Part shown: positions 1-7,827 of the stretch, in pieces
Layout of the letters: each line of letters starts with the position of its first letter
Numbering within the stretch: the stretch's first letter is position 1
Assembly (NCBI RefSeq): GCF_003475325.1
Contig: NZ_QRQC01000010.1
Location: 28,383 to 92,382, forward strand
Length of the DNA: 64,000 nucleotides
Direction: 5' to 3'
DNA from: Collinsella sp. AF33-16
GTDB lineage: Bacteria; Actinomycetota; Coriobacteriia; Coriobacteriales; Coriobacteriaceae
The notes under the pieces: model-generated
The model's database searches: none
Told to the model about the DNA's origin: nothing
What the model saw: only the letters and a program-made list of their open reading frames with translations
Translations under genes and position numbers: made by a program

Positions 1-719
1 AGGCAATCCTCGATAACGGTCGCGGCTATGCGCAGTTCTGCGACATGGCCGTGCTCGCCTTTGCCTCGTTTACCAATCCGGGCGGTGGATATATTCAGGG
101 TTATCTGGGCCAGGAGGCCACGCTGTGCGCCGATTCGTATCTGTACAACGTTCTCGATAGGCAGCGTAAGTGGTACGGCGAGAACCGTCGCCGCAACATC
201 AACTGCGAGCTCTATCGTAACCGCGCCCTGGTGGTGCCTGCGGTGCGCTTCGACCGCAACCACGTGCATGCATACGCCGACGTGATCGTGGCCGCCGCGC
301 CCAACGTTAGGCGCGCCCGCCAGGAGTATCGCGTGAGCGACGATGCTCTGCTGGATGCCCTGCGCGACCGCATTCGCTTTGTGCTCGCCATCTGCGATGA
401 GCTTGGTCGCGAGAAGCTCGTGCTGGGTGCTTGGGGCTGCGACAACAACGGCTTTGATGCCGAGGCCGTGGCCGAGCTCTTCCGCAAGGAGCTCGCGTCG
501 GGCGACTTCAAGGTCAAGCAGGTCTTCTTTGCCGTGCCCTCTACGCGCTGGGACGAGGACTTCGCCAAGTTCGAGCACGTGCTGGCAAACTTCCCCGAGC
601 GCAACGAGGAGTCCTATGCTCAGGTTGCCGCCCGCACCGCAGCCGCCCGTGCCGCCGAGCAGGCTCAGGCCGCTGCCGAGGATGACGAGGATGACGACGA
701 CTGGCGCAAGTACCTGTAA
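1..719 (+). CDS. PARG-like macrodomain protein, TIGR02452/DUF2263 family (5' truncated)
   Basis: The reading frame is open from base 3, so the gene begins before the window; the ATG at 45 is internal. The product resembles bacterial-type poly(ADP-ribose) glycohydrolase domain proteins. FASFTNPGGG followed by QEATLC matches the family pattern of a GGG loop, about seven residues, then QEE. Here the second glutamate of QEE is alanine, a position that is catalytic in characterised members, so activity is doubtful. The protein ends in a low-complexity acidic and alanine-rich tail (DDEDDDD). A strong terminator follows at 746-776. Family assignment is fairly safe; the substrate is unknown. Confidence 0.75.
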   Translation, partial: AILDNGRGYAQFCDMAVLAFASFTNPGGGYIQGYLGQEATLCADSYLYNVLDRQRKWYGENRRRNINCELYRNRALVVPAVRFDRNHVHAYADVIVAAAPNVRRARQEYRVSDDALLDALRDRIRFVLAICDELGREKLVLGAWGCDNNGFDAEAVAELFRKELASGDFKVKQVFFAVPSTRWDEDFAKFEHVLANFPERNEESYAQVAARTAAARAAEQAQAAAEDDEDDDDWRKYL

Positions 720-745
720 ACGGTGCGCGTGATGCGATATACCGA

Positions 746-776
746 GCCGACGGGGGCTGCTCCCGTCGGCTTTTTA
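746..776 (+). terminator. Rho-independent terminator after the PARG-like gene
   Basis: A perfect 9-bp stem (GCCGACGGG, 746-754, with 762-770) is followed by five T residues. It lies between the first two genes. Confidence 0.85.
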
Positions 777-794
777 TTGAGTGGGGAGCTTACG

Positions 795-1454
795 ATGAAA
801 AACGTTCTATGCTTTGGTGACAGCAACACCTATGGTTACGATCCGGCGGGCATGCGCGACGGTACCGCGGTGCGCTATGCGCAGGATGTGCGCTGGTGTG
901 GCGTGGTCCAACGTGACTTAGGCGAGGGCTGGCATGTAATTGAAGAAGGCCTCAACGGCCGCACGACGGTACGCGACGACATGTGCCATCTGGACACTAA
1001 CCTCAACGGTATTCGCGCGCTTCCGATGCTGCTCGAGGCCCATAAGCCGCTGGACGCCATTGTGATCATGCTGGGCACCAACGACTGTAAGACGGTCTTT
1101 AACGTGACAGCTTCCGATATCGCCCGTGGCGCCATGGCGCTGATTCGCGCCGTCCGCGCGTTTCCGTGGACCGACGCTGCGCCTTGCCCGCGCATCCTGC
1201 TGATGGCTCCTATCAAGATCAAGCCGCAGATCGCCGATGTGTATATGACCGACTTTGACGAGCATTCCGTTGAGGCATCTGAGCATTTTGGCGAGTACTA
1301 TGCGCACGTGGCCGAGCAGTTTGGCTGCGACTTTTTGAATGCCGCCGAGTTTGCCGAGCCGGGCGATATCGACTATCTGCATATGATGCCCGAAAGCCAC
1401 GAGAGCCTGGGTCACGCCGTGGCAGCCAAGCTCAAAGAGATGCTCGGTGAGTAG
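795..1454 (+). CDS. SGNH/GDSL-type esterase or lipase
   Basis: A 219-residue cytoplasmic hydrolase of the SGNH superfamily. Block I is FGDSNTYG near the N-terminus with the nucleophile serine, block III is MLGTNDCK with the oxyanion asparagine, and the C-terminal DYLHMMPESHESLG supplies the Asp and His of block V. The ATG at 795 sits 7 nt after a GGGGAG motif; the frame is open further upstream but that stretch contains the preceding terminator. Such enzymes deacetylate or hydrolyse small esters; the substrate cannot be deduced. No signal peptide is visible. Confidence 0.85.
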   Translation: MKNVLCFGDSNTYGYDPAGMRDGTAVRYAQDVRWCGVVQRDLGEGWHVIEEGLNGRTTVRDDMCHLDTNLNGIRALPMLLEAHKPLDAIVIMLGTNDCKTVFNVTASDIARGAMALIRAVRAFPWTDAAPCPRILLMAPIKIKPQIADVYMTDFDEHSVEASEHFGEYYAHVAEQFGCDFLNAAEFAEPGDIDYLHMMPESHESLGHAVAAKLKEMLGE

Positions 1455-1471
1455 CACGGCCCCAAGCCACC

Positions 1472-1503
1472 GCAAAGGGGACAGGCACCTTTGTGGTGGT
1501 TTT
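1472..1503. repeat. Palindromic GGGACAGGCACC repeat, copy 1
   Basis: The arms CCACCGCAAAG and CTTTGTGGTGG enclose GGGACAGGCAC. The reverse complement of 48526-48560 is almost identical, which makes this a dispersed palindromic repeat. It lies just after the SGNH gene. Confidence 0.7.
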
Positions 1504-1533
1504 GCCCGGGTAAACGAACGGATTGGCTGCCAT

Positions 1534-2145
1534 ATGGGCATGGACGAGCTCATCGACCTCTTTGCCGAGGGCGATGAGCTCGTCTCCAATACCGCTTTTG
1601 AGGATTTGGATCTTGCCTACGACGTGGCGAACGGCGCGACCTTCGATGGCGTTGTGTTCCGATCTTGCGAGTTCGATAGCGTTGACTGGAGCGGCTCGAC
1701 GTTTCGCGACGTGGTGTTTCGCGGTTGCCGCTTTATCCGCTGCAACATGGAAGGCTGCTGGCTCAGCCGCTGCGACTTCGTTGACTGCTCGGCACCGGGA
1801 CTCAACTTGCTCAAGGCGCGCCTGTCGAGCGTGTCGTTTGGATCGTGCGATTTGAGCTATGCGAACCTTTCGGAGGGACGCATTGGCCCTATGACAGCAT
1901 GCGATACACGTCTGAGAGAGGCTGCGTTTCAGGGTGCCAAGCTGGGTCAGATACGCCTGGATGGCTGTGACCTGACGCGTGTTGATGTGTTCAAGACGTC
2001 GCTTTCCGGCGTTGATGTGTCGCGCTGTACATTTGCAGCGCCCGTTGTTTCGGGCGATTACCATGAGCTGCGTGGCCTGACGGTCAATGCCGAGCAGGCG
2101 CTGGCACTCTCGGGTTTGTTGGGAATTCAACTCGCCGACGACTAG
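1534..2145 (+). CDS. Pentapeptide-repeat protein
   Basis: About 203 residues built mainly of degenerate five-residue repeats with a central F or L every fifth position (for example FDGVVFRSCEF, FRDVVFRGCRF, LSYANLSEG). This predicts a right-handed quadrilateral beta helix. The run is unusually rich in cysteine. The ATG at 1534 is chosen because the in-frame extension back to 1447 crosses the palindromic repeat; ATG 1540 is an alternative. Family members include DNA-gyrase mimics, but nothing here indicates that role. Function unknown. Confidence 0.75.
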   Translation: MGMDELIDLFAEGDELVSNTAFEDLDLAYDVANGATFDGVVFRSCEFDSVDWSGSTFRDVVFRGCRFIRCNMEGCWLSRCDFVDCSAPGLNLLKARLSSVSFGSCDLSYANLSEGRIGPMTACDTRLREAAFQGAKLGQIRLDGCDLTRVDVFKTSLSGVDVSRCTFAAPVVSGDYHELRGLTVNAEQALALSGLLGIQLADD

Positions 2146-2181
2146 ACGCCCCGGCCCTTTGCTCGACCGCTATCTAAAATC

Positions 2182-2246
2182 AAACCGTCGCAACATCCGA
2201 TGATTTTTCGCGTTTGCACGATTTTCATCGAATGTTGCGACGGTTT
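2182..2246. terminator. Long palindrome between convergent genes, probable bidirectional terminator
   Basis: The 22-bp arms (2182-2203 and 2225-2246) have one mismatch. The right arm runs into TTTTTGG, and the left arm gives AAA, read as T's on the minus strand. It lies between the pentapeptide gene (+) and thiD (-). Confidence 0.7.
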
Positions 2247-2290
2247 TTGGTGCAAGGTAGCCTGTCTCTTTTTGGCAGGTTACTGGCTAT

Positions 2291-3121
2291 TTAGTACTGC
2301 CACATGTGGTTGACGGGGCCAGAGCCTTTGCCCATGTCAAAGCCGGCGGCGAGAGCGCCCGTTAGGTAGGCCTTGCCGGCGTTGACGGCGTCGGCAAGAT
2401 CCATGCCCTGAGCCAGCGCGCAGGCGATGGCGGACGAAAGCGTGCAGCCGGTGCCGTGTGTGTTGTCGGTCTCGATGCGCTTGTGGCGGAACCACGTGGT
2501 GAGCGGATCGCCCAGATGGTTGCCCTCGTCATCGAGTGGCGCGGGTTCGGCCAATACATCGTTGGCCTCGTTGACAAGATGCCCACCCTTAACGAGGGAT
2601 GCGCAGCCAAAGCGGCGGGCGAGGAGCATGGCAGCATTTTGCTGCGTGCGCTCGGAGTCGACCTCGTAGTCGAGCAGGGCCATGGCCTCGGGAATATTGG
2701 GCGTGATAACCGTCGCCAGCGGGAACAGGCGGCGGGTGAGCGCCTCGGCGGCATCTTCGGCAATCAGCCGTGCGCCCGAGGTGGCTACCATGACGGGGTC
2801 GACTACCACGTTTGTCGCGTTCCAGGCGCTCAGGCGGTCGGCGATAACCTCGATAATCTCGGCAGAGGAAACCATGCCGATCTTGACGGCGCTTGGGCGG
2901 ATATCGTCAAATACGGCGTCGATCTGCGCAGCGACGATATCAGGGGAGATATTCTGCACGGCGGTGACACCGAGCGTGTTTTGTGCGGTGATGGCGGTGA
3001 TGGCCGTCTCGGCATACAGACGGTGCGCCGTGATGGTCTTGATGTCGGCCTGAATGCCGGCGCCACCGCTGGAATCGGATCCTGCGATGGACAGGACGGC
3101 AGGTACCTTACTGCGATCCAT
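2291..3121 (-). CDS. thiD: Hydroxymethylpyrimidine/phosphomethylpyrimidine kinase
   Basis: A ribokinase-fold enzyme of thiamine synthesis that phosphorylates HMP and HMP-P to HMP-PP. The N-terminus SIAGSDSSGGAGIQADIK is the ThiD signature. VVDPVMVATSG and the C-terminal HGTGCTLSSAIACAL carry the anion hole and catalytic aspartate region. At 276 residues it is normal length. The ATG at 3121 is preceded by GGGAGC. It lies downstream of thiC on the same strand, with a hairpin between them, so thiC and thiD probably form one thiamine-pyrimidine unit. Confidence 0.95.
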   Translation of the reverse strand: MDRSKVPAVLSIAGSDSSGGAGIQADIKTITAHRLYAETAITAITAQNTLGVTAVQNISPDIVAAQIDAVFDDIRPSAVKIGMVSSAEIIEVIADRLSAWNATNVVVDPVMVATSGARLIAEDAAEALTRRLFPLATVITPNIPEAMALLDYEVDSERTQQNAAMLLARRFGCASLVKGGHLVNEANDVLAEPAPLDDEGNHLGDPLTTWFRHKRIETDNTHGTGCTLSSAIACALAQGMDLADAVNAGKAYLTGALAAGFDMGKGSGPVNHMWQY

Positions 3122-3178
3122 GTTTGCTCCCTTGTTCGGTCGGAATCAAATGGGTCTTTAAGCCAGCATTATAAAGAT

Positions 3179-3208
3179 GCCCGGGCCGACTCTATGTCGA
3201 ACCCGGGC
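3179..3208 (-). terminator. Hairpin between thiC and thiD
   Basis: GCCCGGG (3179-3185) pairs with CCCGGGC (3202-3208). On the minus strand the hairpin is followed by ATCTTTATAATG. It may end thiC transcripts partly. The TATAAT on the minus strand (3168-3173) could also be a weak -10 for thiD. Confidence 0.5.
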
Positions 3209-3299
3209 GGGCGATGCAATCTTTACGCAAATGTGAGCAAATGTTCACACGTCAACAATTGACGAACACCATGTTACCGATTGTGGCTCCGGTGACGAG

Positions 3300-4634
3300 T
3301 TAGTCCTCCATGCCGAGGTCGATCGTCGTGCCTTCGAACACCTTGTTAACGGTGCGGACGGCGCACATCTTGCCGCACATGGTGCAGGTGCCCTCGGTGG
3401 CGGCGGGGGATTCTTCGTAGCGTTTCTTGCCGGTGACCGGGTCGAGAGCACACTTCCACATGGCATCCCAGTCGAGCTTGCGGCGTGCCTGGCCCATCTT
3501 GTCGTCCATGTCGCGGGCGTGCGGCACCTTCTTGGCGATATCGGCGGCGTGCGCGGCAATCTTAGTGGCCATGAGGCCATCGAGCACGTCCTGGGCGTTG
3601 GGCAGGCACAGGTGCTCGGCCGGCGTCACGTAGCACAGGAAGTCGGCACCGGAGCTGGCGGAGATGGCGCCGCCGATGGCAGCGGTGATGTGGTCGTAAC
3701 CCACGCCGATATCGGTCACCAGCGGCCCGAGCACATAGAACGGGGCATTGTGGCACAGGCGCTTCTGCAGTTTCATGTTGGCGGCGATCTCGTCGAGCGC
3801 CATGTGACCCGGGCCCTCGACCATGACCTGGACGCCGGCGGCCCAAGCGCGCTTGCACAGCTTGCCCAGCTCGATCATCTCAGCGGTCTCGGTGGCATCG
3901 TTGGAGTCGTAGAGGCAGCCCGGGCGGCAGGAGTCGCCGAGCGAAATCGTCACGTCGTACTCGTGGCAAATCTCGAGCAGCTCGTCAAAGTACTCGTAGA
4001 AGGGGTTTTCGTTGCCGGTGACCTCCATCCAGCCAAACAGTAGCGAGCCGCCGCGACTGACGATGTTCATCAGGCGGCCGGTCTCCTTAAAGGTCTTGGT
4101 GACCGACTTGTTGATGCCGCAGTGGATGGTCATAAAGTCCACGCCATCCTCGGCGTGCGCGCGCACGACCTCGAACAGGTCGTCCTTGGTCAGCTTGACC
4201 AGCGGCTTTTTCATGTAGCCGATGGCGTCGTACATGGGGACGGTGCCCACCATGAGCGGCGTCTCGTCGATGAGCTGCTGGCGGAACTGGCGCGTTTTGC
4301 CCGAGTTGGAAAGGTCCATGATGGCGTCGGCGCCAAAGTCCTCGGCGATCTTGACCTTCTTCCATTCCTCGGCGGCATCGGCCTTGTCGCCCGAGATGCC
4401 CAGGTTGACGTTGACCTTGGTGGACAGGCCCTCGCCGACACCAAAGGCGCGCATGCCCTTTTTGATGTGCACGATGTTGGCGGGAATGGCGATGCGGCCG
4501 TCGGCCACGCGCTCGCGGATGTACTCGGGGTCGCGATGCTCGCGCTCGGCGACCTCCTTCATCTGCGGTGTGATCTGCCCGGCGCGGGCGAAGTCGATTT
4601 GCGTGACGAGCTTGGGCTCGGTCTGTGTGCTCAT
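3300..4634 (-). CDS. thiC: Phosphomethylpyrimidine synthase (short form)
   Basis: A radical-SAM enzyme converting aminoimidazole ribotide to HMP-phosphate. Conserved blocks include GISGDKADAAEEWKK, NSGKTRQFRQQ, GDSCRPGCLYDSND and ITAAIGGAISASSGADFLC. The C-terminal cluster motif is CTMCGKMC (CX2CX3C), one residue tighter than the E. coli CX2CX4C and typical of short ThiC proteins. The protein is 444 residues and lacks the long N-terminal domain of proteobacterial ThiC. Start 4634 has AAGGGAG 8 nt upstream. The upstream ATG at 4658 lies inside the TPP riboswitch and is rejected. Confidence 0.95.
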   Translation of the reverse strand: MSTQTEPKLVTQIDFARAGQITPQMKEVAEREHRDPEYIRERVADGRIAIPANIVHIKKGMRAFGVGEGLSTKVNVNLGISGDKADAAEEWKKVKIAEDFGADAIMDLSNSGKTRQFRQQLIDETPLMVGTVPMYDAIGYMKKPLVKLTKDDLFEVVRAHAEDGVDFMTIHCGINKSVTKTFKETGRLMNIVSRGGSLLFGWMEVTGNENPFYEYFDELLEICHEYDVTISLGDSCRPGCLYDSNDATETAEMIELGKLCKRAWAAGVQVMVEGPGHMALDEIAANMKLQKRLCHNAPFYVLGPLVTDIGVGYDHITAAIGGAISASSGADFLCYVTPAEHLCLPNAQDVLDGLMATKIAAHAADIAKKVPHARDMDDKMGQARRKLDWDAMWKCALDPVTGKKRYEESPAATEGTCTMCGKMCAVRTVNKVFEGTTIDLGMED

Positions 4635-4645
4635 TGGCACGGCTC

Positions 4646-4732
4646 CCTTCGTTGGCATTACCCATATCAGGTTTGCGGGTCAGGGCGGGCGCGCCCAGTC
4701 TCAGCCTGCCGTCTTGTCCTGCAAGCTCCCCG
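4646..4732 (-). promoter_or_regulatory. TPP riboswitch (THI element) controlling thiC
   Basis: Read on the minus strand, the leader shows GGGGAGCTTG, then GGCTGAGACTGGG, CCCTGACCC and AACCTGATATGGGTAATG, closing with CCAACGAAGGG. These are the conserved blocks of the thiamine pyrophosphate aptamer. It ends only about 12 nt before the thiC ATG, and the closing strand contains the AAGGGA ribosome-binding site. This suggests thiamine represses translation by hiding the Shine-Dalgarno sequence. Confidence 0.95.
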
Positions 4733-4805
4733 TTTATGTAATGGGCTCAAGTATAGCTCGAATGGGTACGATTGGCCTAACGAGCGTGCCTGTGGGGAGG
4801 CGTAC

Positions 4806-5327
4806 ATGGAAGACAAGCATCTATATCGAGAGACACAATGGGATGTATCGGCCGAGGAAAGCCGTGCGCACCATGGCCTTGTCGCGATTGGTTTTGCGGT
4901 GCTTGCCGTGTTGGTGATTGCCTTTTGTATTTGGACGTTCGGCGGTCGCGGCGGCGCTGCATGGGAGTTCGAGGCTGATGATAGCCTACCGATTATGACG
5001 GTGAGGAGTACTGGCGGTAATGCCAATACGCTCGCCGTTCCGGGCGATTATTGGTACCCGCGCGATGAGTTTGTGCAGTTGCAGCTGAGTGGTGGGTCTA
5101 TTCCAGGTGAAGAAATCGAACGCGTGACGTTTGACGCGGCGCTCAAAACGCTCACGGTGAAGCTCAAAGATCAAGGAGATGTGCCCACGACTATGGATAT
5201 CGCCCTGACGGAATGGCGTCTGGAGCCTCCGACGGGTGTTGCGGTGTCCGAGGTTGAGCACGTCAAGATTGTCTATCAGGACGGTTCGACAAACGGGATT
5301 GCAAAGGCCGATGGCTTGGCGGAGTAA
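4806..5327 (+). CDS. Membrane-anchored hypothetical protein
   Basis: A 173-residue protein not recognised as a known family. Residues 1-24 are polar, followed by one hydrophobic segment (LVAIGFAVLAVLVIAFCIW, about 25-43). The remaining ~130 residues are predicted extracytoplasmic and beta-rich, with charged repeats such as ERVTFDAALKTLTVKLKD. The ATG at 4806 follows GGGGAGG; the longer upstream frame is antisense to thiC and is dismissed. It stands alone between thiC and yaaA, which are both on the other strand. Confidence 0.65.
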   Translation: MEDKHLYRETQWDVSAEESRAHHGLVAIGFAVLAVLVIAFCIWTFGGRGGAAWEFEADDSLPIMTVRSTGGNANTLAVPGDYWYPRDEFVQLQLSGGSIPGEEIERVTFDAALKTLTVKLKDQGDVPTTMDIALTEWRLEPPTGVAVSEVEHVKIVYQDGSTNGIAKADGLAE

Positions 5328-5350
5328 CGGAGTGTTTGGAAACGGCGGGC

Positions 5351-6160
5351 CTATTGTGCCTGCGCGTTCATGAAAACCAGGGTGTTTTTGTCTGAAAGCT
5401 CGGGGATGTGACGATAGCCGATGTTGAATGCGGTGAGCCCGCTTACATCCTCGAGCTTGTTTTCTGCCATCCAGCGCACCATGGAGCCGCGCGCCTTTTT
5501 GCTGGCGGTCGATCGCTGAACGGGCTTATCGTTGCGGACGTCTTCGCCAAAAAGGCAGGTGATAACCGTTGTATCCTGTGCAGCATGGGGCAGGACGGCT
5601 TTGGCGTATTCCACGCTGGCAAGGTTGACGATCGTAGCGTTGGAGCCCGCCGGAGCGATGACCCGTGCGAGTTTGTCGCCCCAAAACGCGTAGAGGTCTC
5701 GGGCATCGTCGACGGCAAGCTTCGCCCCCATTTCGAGCCGATAGGGCGACACGCCGTGGAAGGGGCGTGCGCATCCGTAAAGGCCCGAGAGGATCCACAG
5801 ATGGTCTTGCAGCCATGCGAGCTGCGCGGAATCCATCACCTCGGGCGCCATGCTCTCGTATTGAATGCCGTGATAGGACATGACGGCAGGGGAGAGGTGA
5901 CGGGCGAGTGCAGGATTGTCGAGATCGCCGTTTCCCAAGATGGGCCCGAACTCATGCAGGGTGTTGAGGCAAGGCCCCAGCAGTTTGTCACTCACGTTCC
6001 ATAGCGCCTGCAGACCGCCGCTGCCTTCATTCCGCTCGATATCTAGCAGTGCGCGGTGGAGGCGAGCTGTCTCGTGCACAAAAGGTGGAATGCCCAGGAC
6101 TTCAAAAGCATCCCTGGCCGCGCGCATTTGCTTGGCGGGCGAAATGATGACCTGCAGCAT
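5351..6160 (-). CDS. yaaA: YaaA-family protein (peroxide stress, DUF328)
   Basis: The N-terminus MLQVIISPAKQM is the family signature. GLYGCARPFHGVSPYRLEMG and the C-terminal KKARGSMVRWM are the other conserved blocks. E. coli YaaA lowers free iron and limits oxidative DNA damage; the structure is a DNA-binding fold. At 269 residues it is slightly longer than usual. The ATG at 6160 is preceded by GGAGAG; the longer frame to 6361 overlaps a palindromic repeat. No operon partner. Confidence 0.9.
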   Translation of the reverse strand: MLQVIISPAKQMRAARDAFEVLGIPPFVHETARLHRALLDIERNEGSGGLQALWNVSDKLLGPCLNTLHEFGPILGNGDLDNPALARHLSPAVMSYHGIQYESMAPEVMDSAQLAWLQDHLWILSGLYGCARPFHGVSPYRLEMGAKLAVDDARDLYAFWGDKLARVIAPAGSNATIVNLASVEYAKAVLPHAAQDTTVITCLFGEDVRNDKPVQRSTASKKARGSMVRWMAENKLEDVSGLTAFNIGYRHIPELSDKNTLVFMNAQAQ

Positions 6161-6183
6161 GGACTCTCCTCTGCCAAATAGGA

Positions 6184-6250
6184 AGTTGCGGTGGAATACG
6201 GTCTGTTTTGGCCGGTTATGGGCCAGTTTAGTCCGTATTTCACCGCAACT
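6184..6250. repeat. Palindromic repeat AGTTGCGGTGAAATACGG family, copy 1
   Basis: The arms AGTTGCGGTGGAATACGG and CCGTATTTCACCGCAACT enclose a small GGCC..GGCC hairpin. The same element recurs at 62388-62454 and as a half copy at 63926-63951. It lies between two minus-strand genes. Confidence 0.8.
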
Positions 6251-6263
6251 GATGAAGGGTTGG

Positions 6264-7661
6264 TTAGGCTCGCTCGATGAAGGCTTTGTAGCCGCGATAG
6301 GCCTCGTAGATATCGGCCTTGTTAGCGACCTCCCACAGGGCGTGCATGGACAGGACGGCAACGCCAGAGTCGATGACGTTCATGCCGTACTTAGCCATGA
6401 TGTATGCGATGGTGCCGCCGCCGCCCGCGTTGACGCGACCGAGCTCGCAGGTCTGGAAGTCCACGCCGGCCTCGTCCATGATGTCGCGGATGAGGGCCAC
6501 ATACTCGGCGTCGGCGTCGTTAGAGCCGCCCTTGCCGCGGCTGCCCGTGTACTTGTTAAAGCACAGGCCGCGACCCATAAAGGCGGCGTTCTTGGTTTCG
6601 AACTTGCCGGCGTAGCCCGGGTCGAAGCCGGCGGACACGTCGGAGGAGAGCATGCGGCTGCGGGCGAGCGCGCGGCGCAGGGCCAGCGGGCTATCCTCGC
6701 CGGCGAGCGTCATGATCTCGGCGACGGTGTTCTCGAAGAAGCGGCTCGTCATGCCGGTGGCACCTACGGAACCGATCTCCTCCTTGTCGACGATGAGTGT
6801 GATGCTCGTGCGCTCCACGTTGGCGACGTTGATCTGGGCGAGCATGGACGGATAGGCGCAGACACGGTCGTCGTGGCCATAGCCCAGAATCATGGAGCGG
6901 TCGAGGCCCATGTCACGGGCGGGGCCGGCGGGCACGACCTCGATCTCGGCGGAGAGGAAGTCCTCCTCCTCGACGTCGTACTGCTCCTTGAGGATATCCA
7001 GGAACATCTGCTTGACGGGCTCCTTGGGAGCGTCCTTGTCGTCCTCGTCAAACTTGACGGGGCGGCCGCCCACGATCACGTCGAGGATCTCGGCGTCGAC
7101 GGCGTCCTTGGCGGGCTTGGCCATCTGCTCGCTCGAGAGGTGGATCAGCAGGTCGGAGATGGTAAAGACCGGGTCGTCGGCCTTGTCACCGATGTTGATG
7201 TCGACGGTGGTGCCGTCCTTTTTGCAGATGACGCCCACGAGTGCGAGCGGGGAAGCGACCCAGTGGTAGCTCTTGACGCCGCCATAGTAGTGCGTGTCGA
7301 GATAAGCCATGTCGCCGGCCTCGAAGACGGGGTTCTGCTTGAGGTCCAGGCGCGGCGAGTCCACGTGGGCGCCCAGGATGTTAAAGCCCTGCTCGAGCGG
7401 GGCGGTGCCCAGGTTGACGAGCATGAGGTCCTTGCCGTGGTTGGCGGCGTACACCTTGTCGCCGGACTTGAGCGCGCGGCCCTCGGCGATCACGGTCTCC
7501 AGATTGACGTAGCCCGCCTCCTCGGCCATCTTGATACCGGCCTTGACGCACAGGCGCTCGGTCTTGTTCTCACTCAAAAACTGCTTATAGCCGCGGCAAA
7601 GCTCCTCGAGCTCCTCGATCTGCTGTGGCGTGTACTTTTTCCATGCGCTGGGACGCTCCAT
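6264..7661 (-). CDS. M18-family aminopeptidase (aspartyl-aminopeptidase type)
   Basis: A zinc metallopeptidase of 465 residues removing N-terminal, often acidic, residues. ILGAHVDSPRLDLK supplies the first His/Asp ligands, VDKEEIGSVGATG the catalytic and metal-binding glutamates, and the C-terminal VIDSGVAVLSMHALWE the final histidine. No signal peptide, so cytoplasmic. The ATG at 7661 has AAAGGAG upstream; the longer frame runs into polA antisense. It is a single gene, divergent from polA. Confidence 0.9.
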   Translation of the reverse strand: MERPSAWKKYTPQQIEELEELCRGYKQFLSENKTERLCVKAGIKMAEEAGYVNLETVIAEGRALKSGDKVYAANHGKDLMLVNLGTAPLEQGFNILGAHVDSPRLDLKQNPVFEAGDMAYLDTHYYGGVKSYHWVASPLALVGVICKKDGTTVDINIGDKADDPVFTISDLLIHLSSEQMAKPAKDAVDAEILDVIVGGRPVKFDEDDKDAPKEPVKQMFLDILKEQYDVEEEDFLSAEIEVVPAGPARDMGLDRSMILGYGHDDRVCAYPSMLAQINVANVERTSITLIVDKEEIGSVGATGMTSRFFENTVAEIMTLAGEDSPLALRRALARSRMLSSDVSAGFDPGYAGKFETKNAAFMGRGLCFNKYTGSRGKGGSNDADAEYVALIRDIMDEAGVDFQTCELGRVNAGGGGTIAYIMAKYGMNVIDSGVAVLSMHALWEVANKADIYEAYRGYKAFIERA

Positions 7662-7827
7662 GACGCAGGCTCCTTTCGGATCGATCGTGCTGGTTGATGT
7701 ACCGTGAGCCATCGTATCACGCGCGGGCCCGCGGCGGCAGGGAAGCCTGATGTGCGGTGGCCGCGGGGCGGGGAGCGTGTAAACTGGTGTGAGCAAACCG
7801 TGCCCAGCCCAAAGCGAGGTATTCAAT

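Noticed and set aside
4635..4658. Longer thiC starting at 4658
   Set aside because: That ATG is part of the conserved TPP riboswitch core, and a better ribosome-binding site serves 4634.
4122..4805. Long upstream extension of the membrane-anchored hypothetical protein
   Set aside because: The extension is antisense to thiC and its riboswitch; the real start is ATG 4806.
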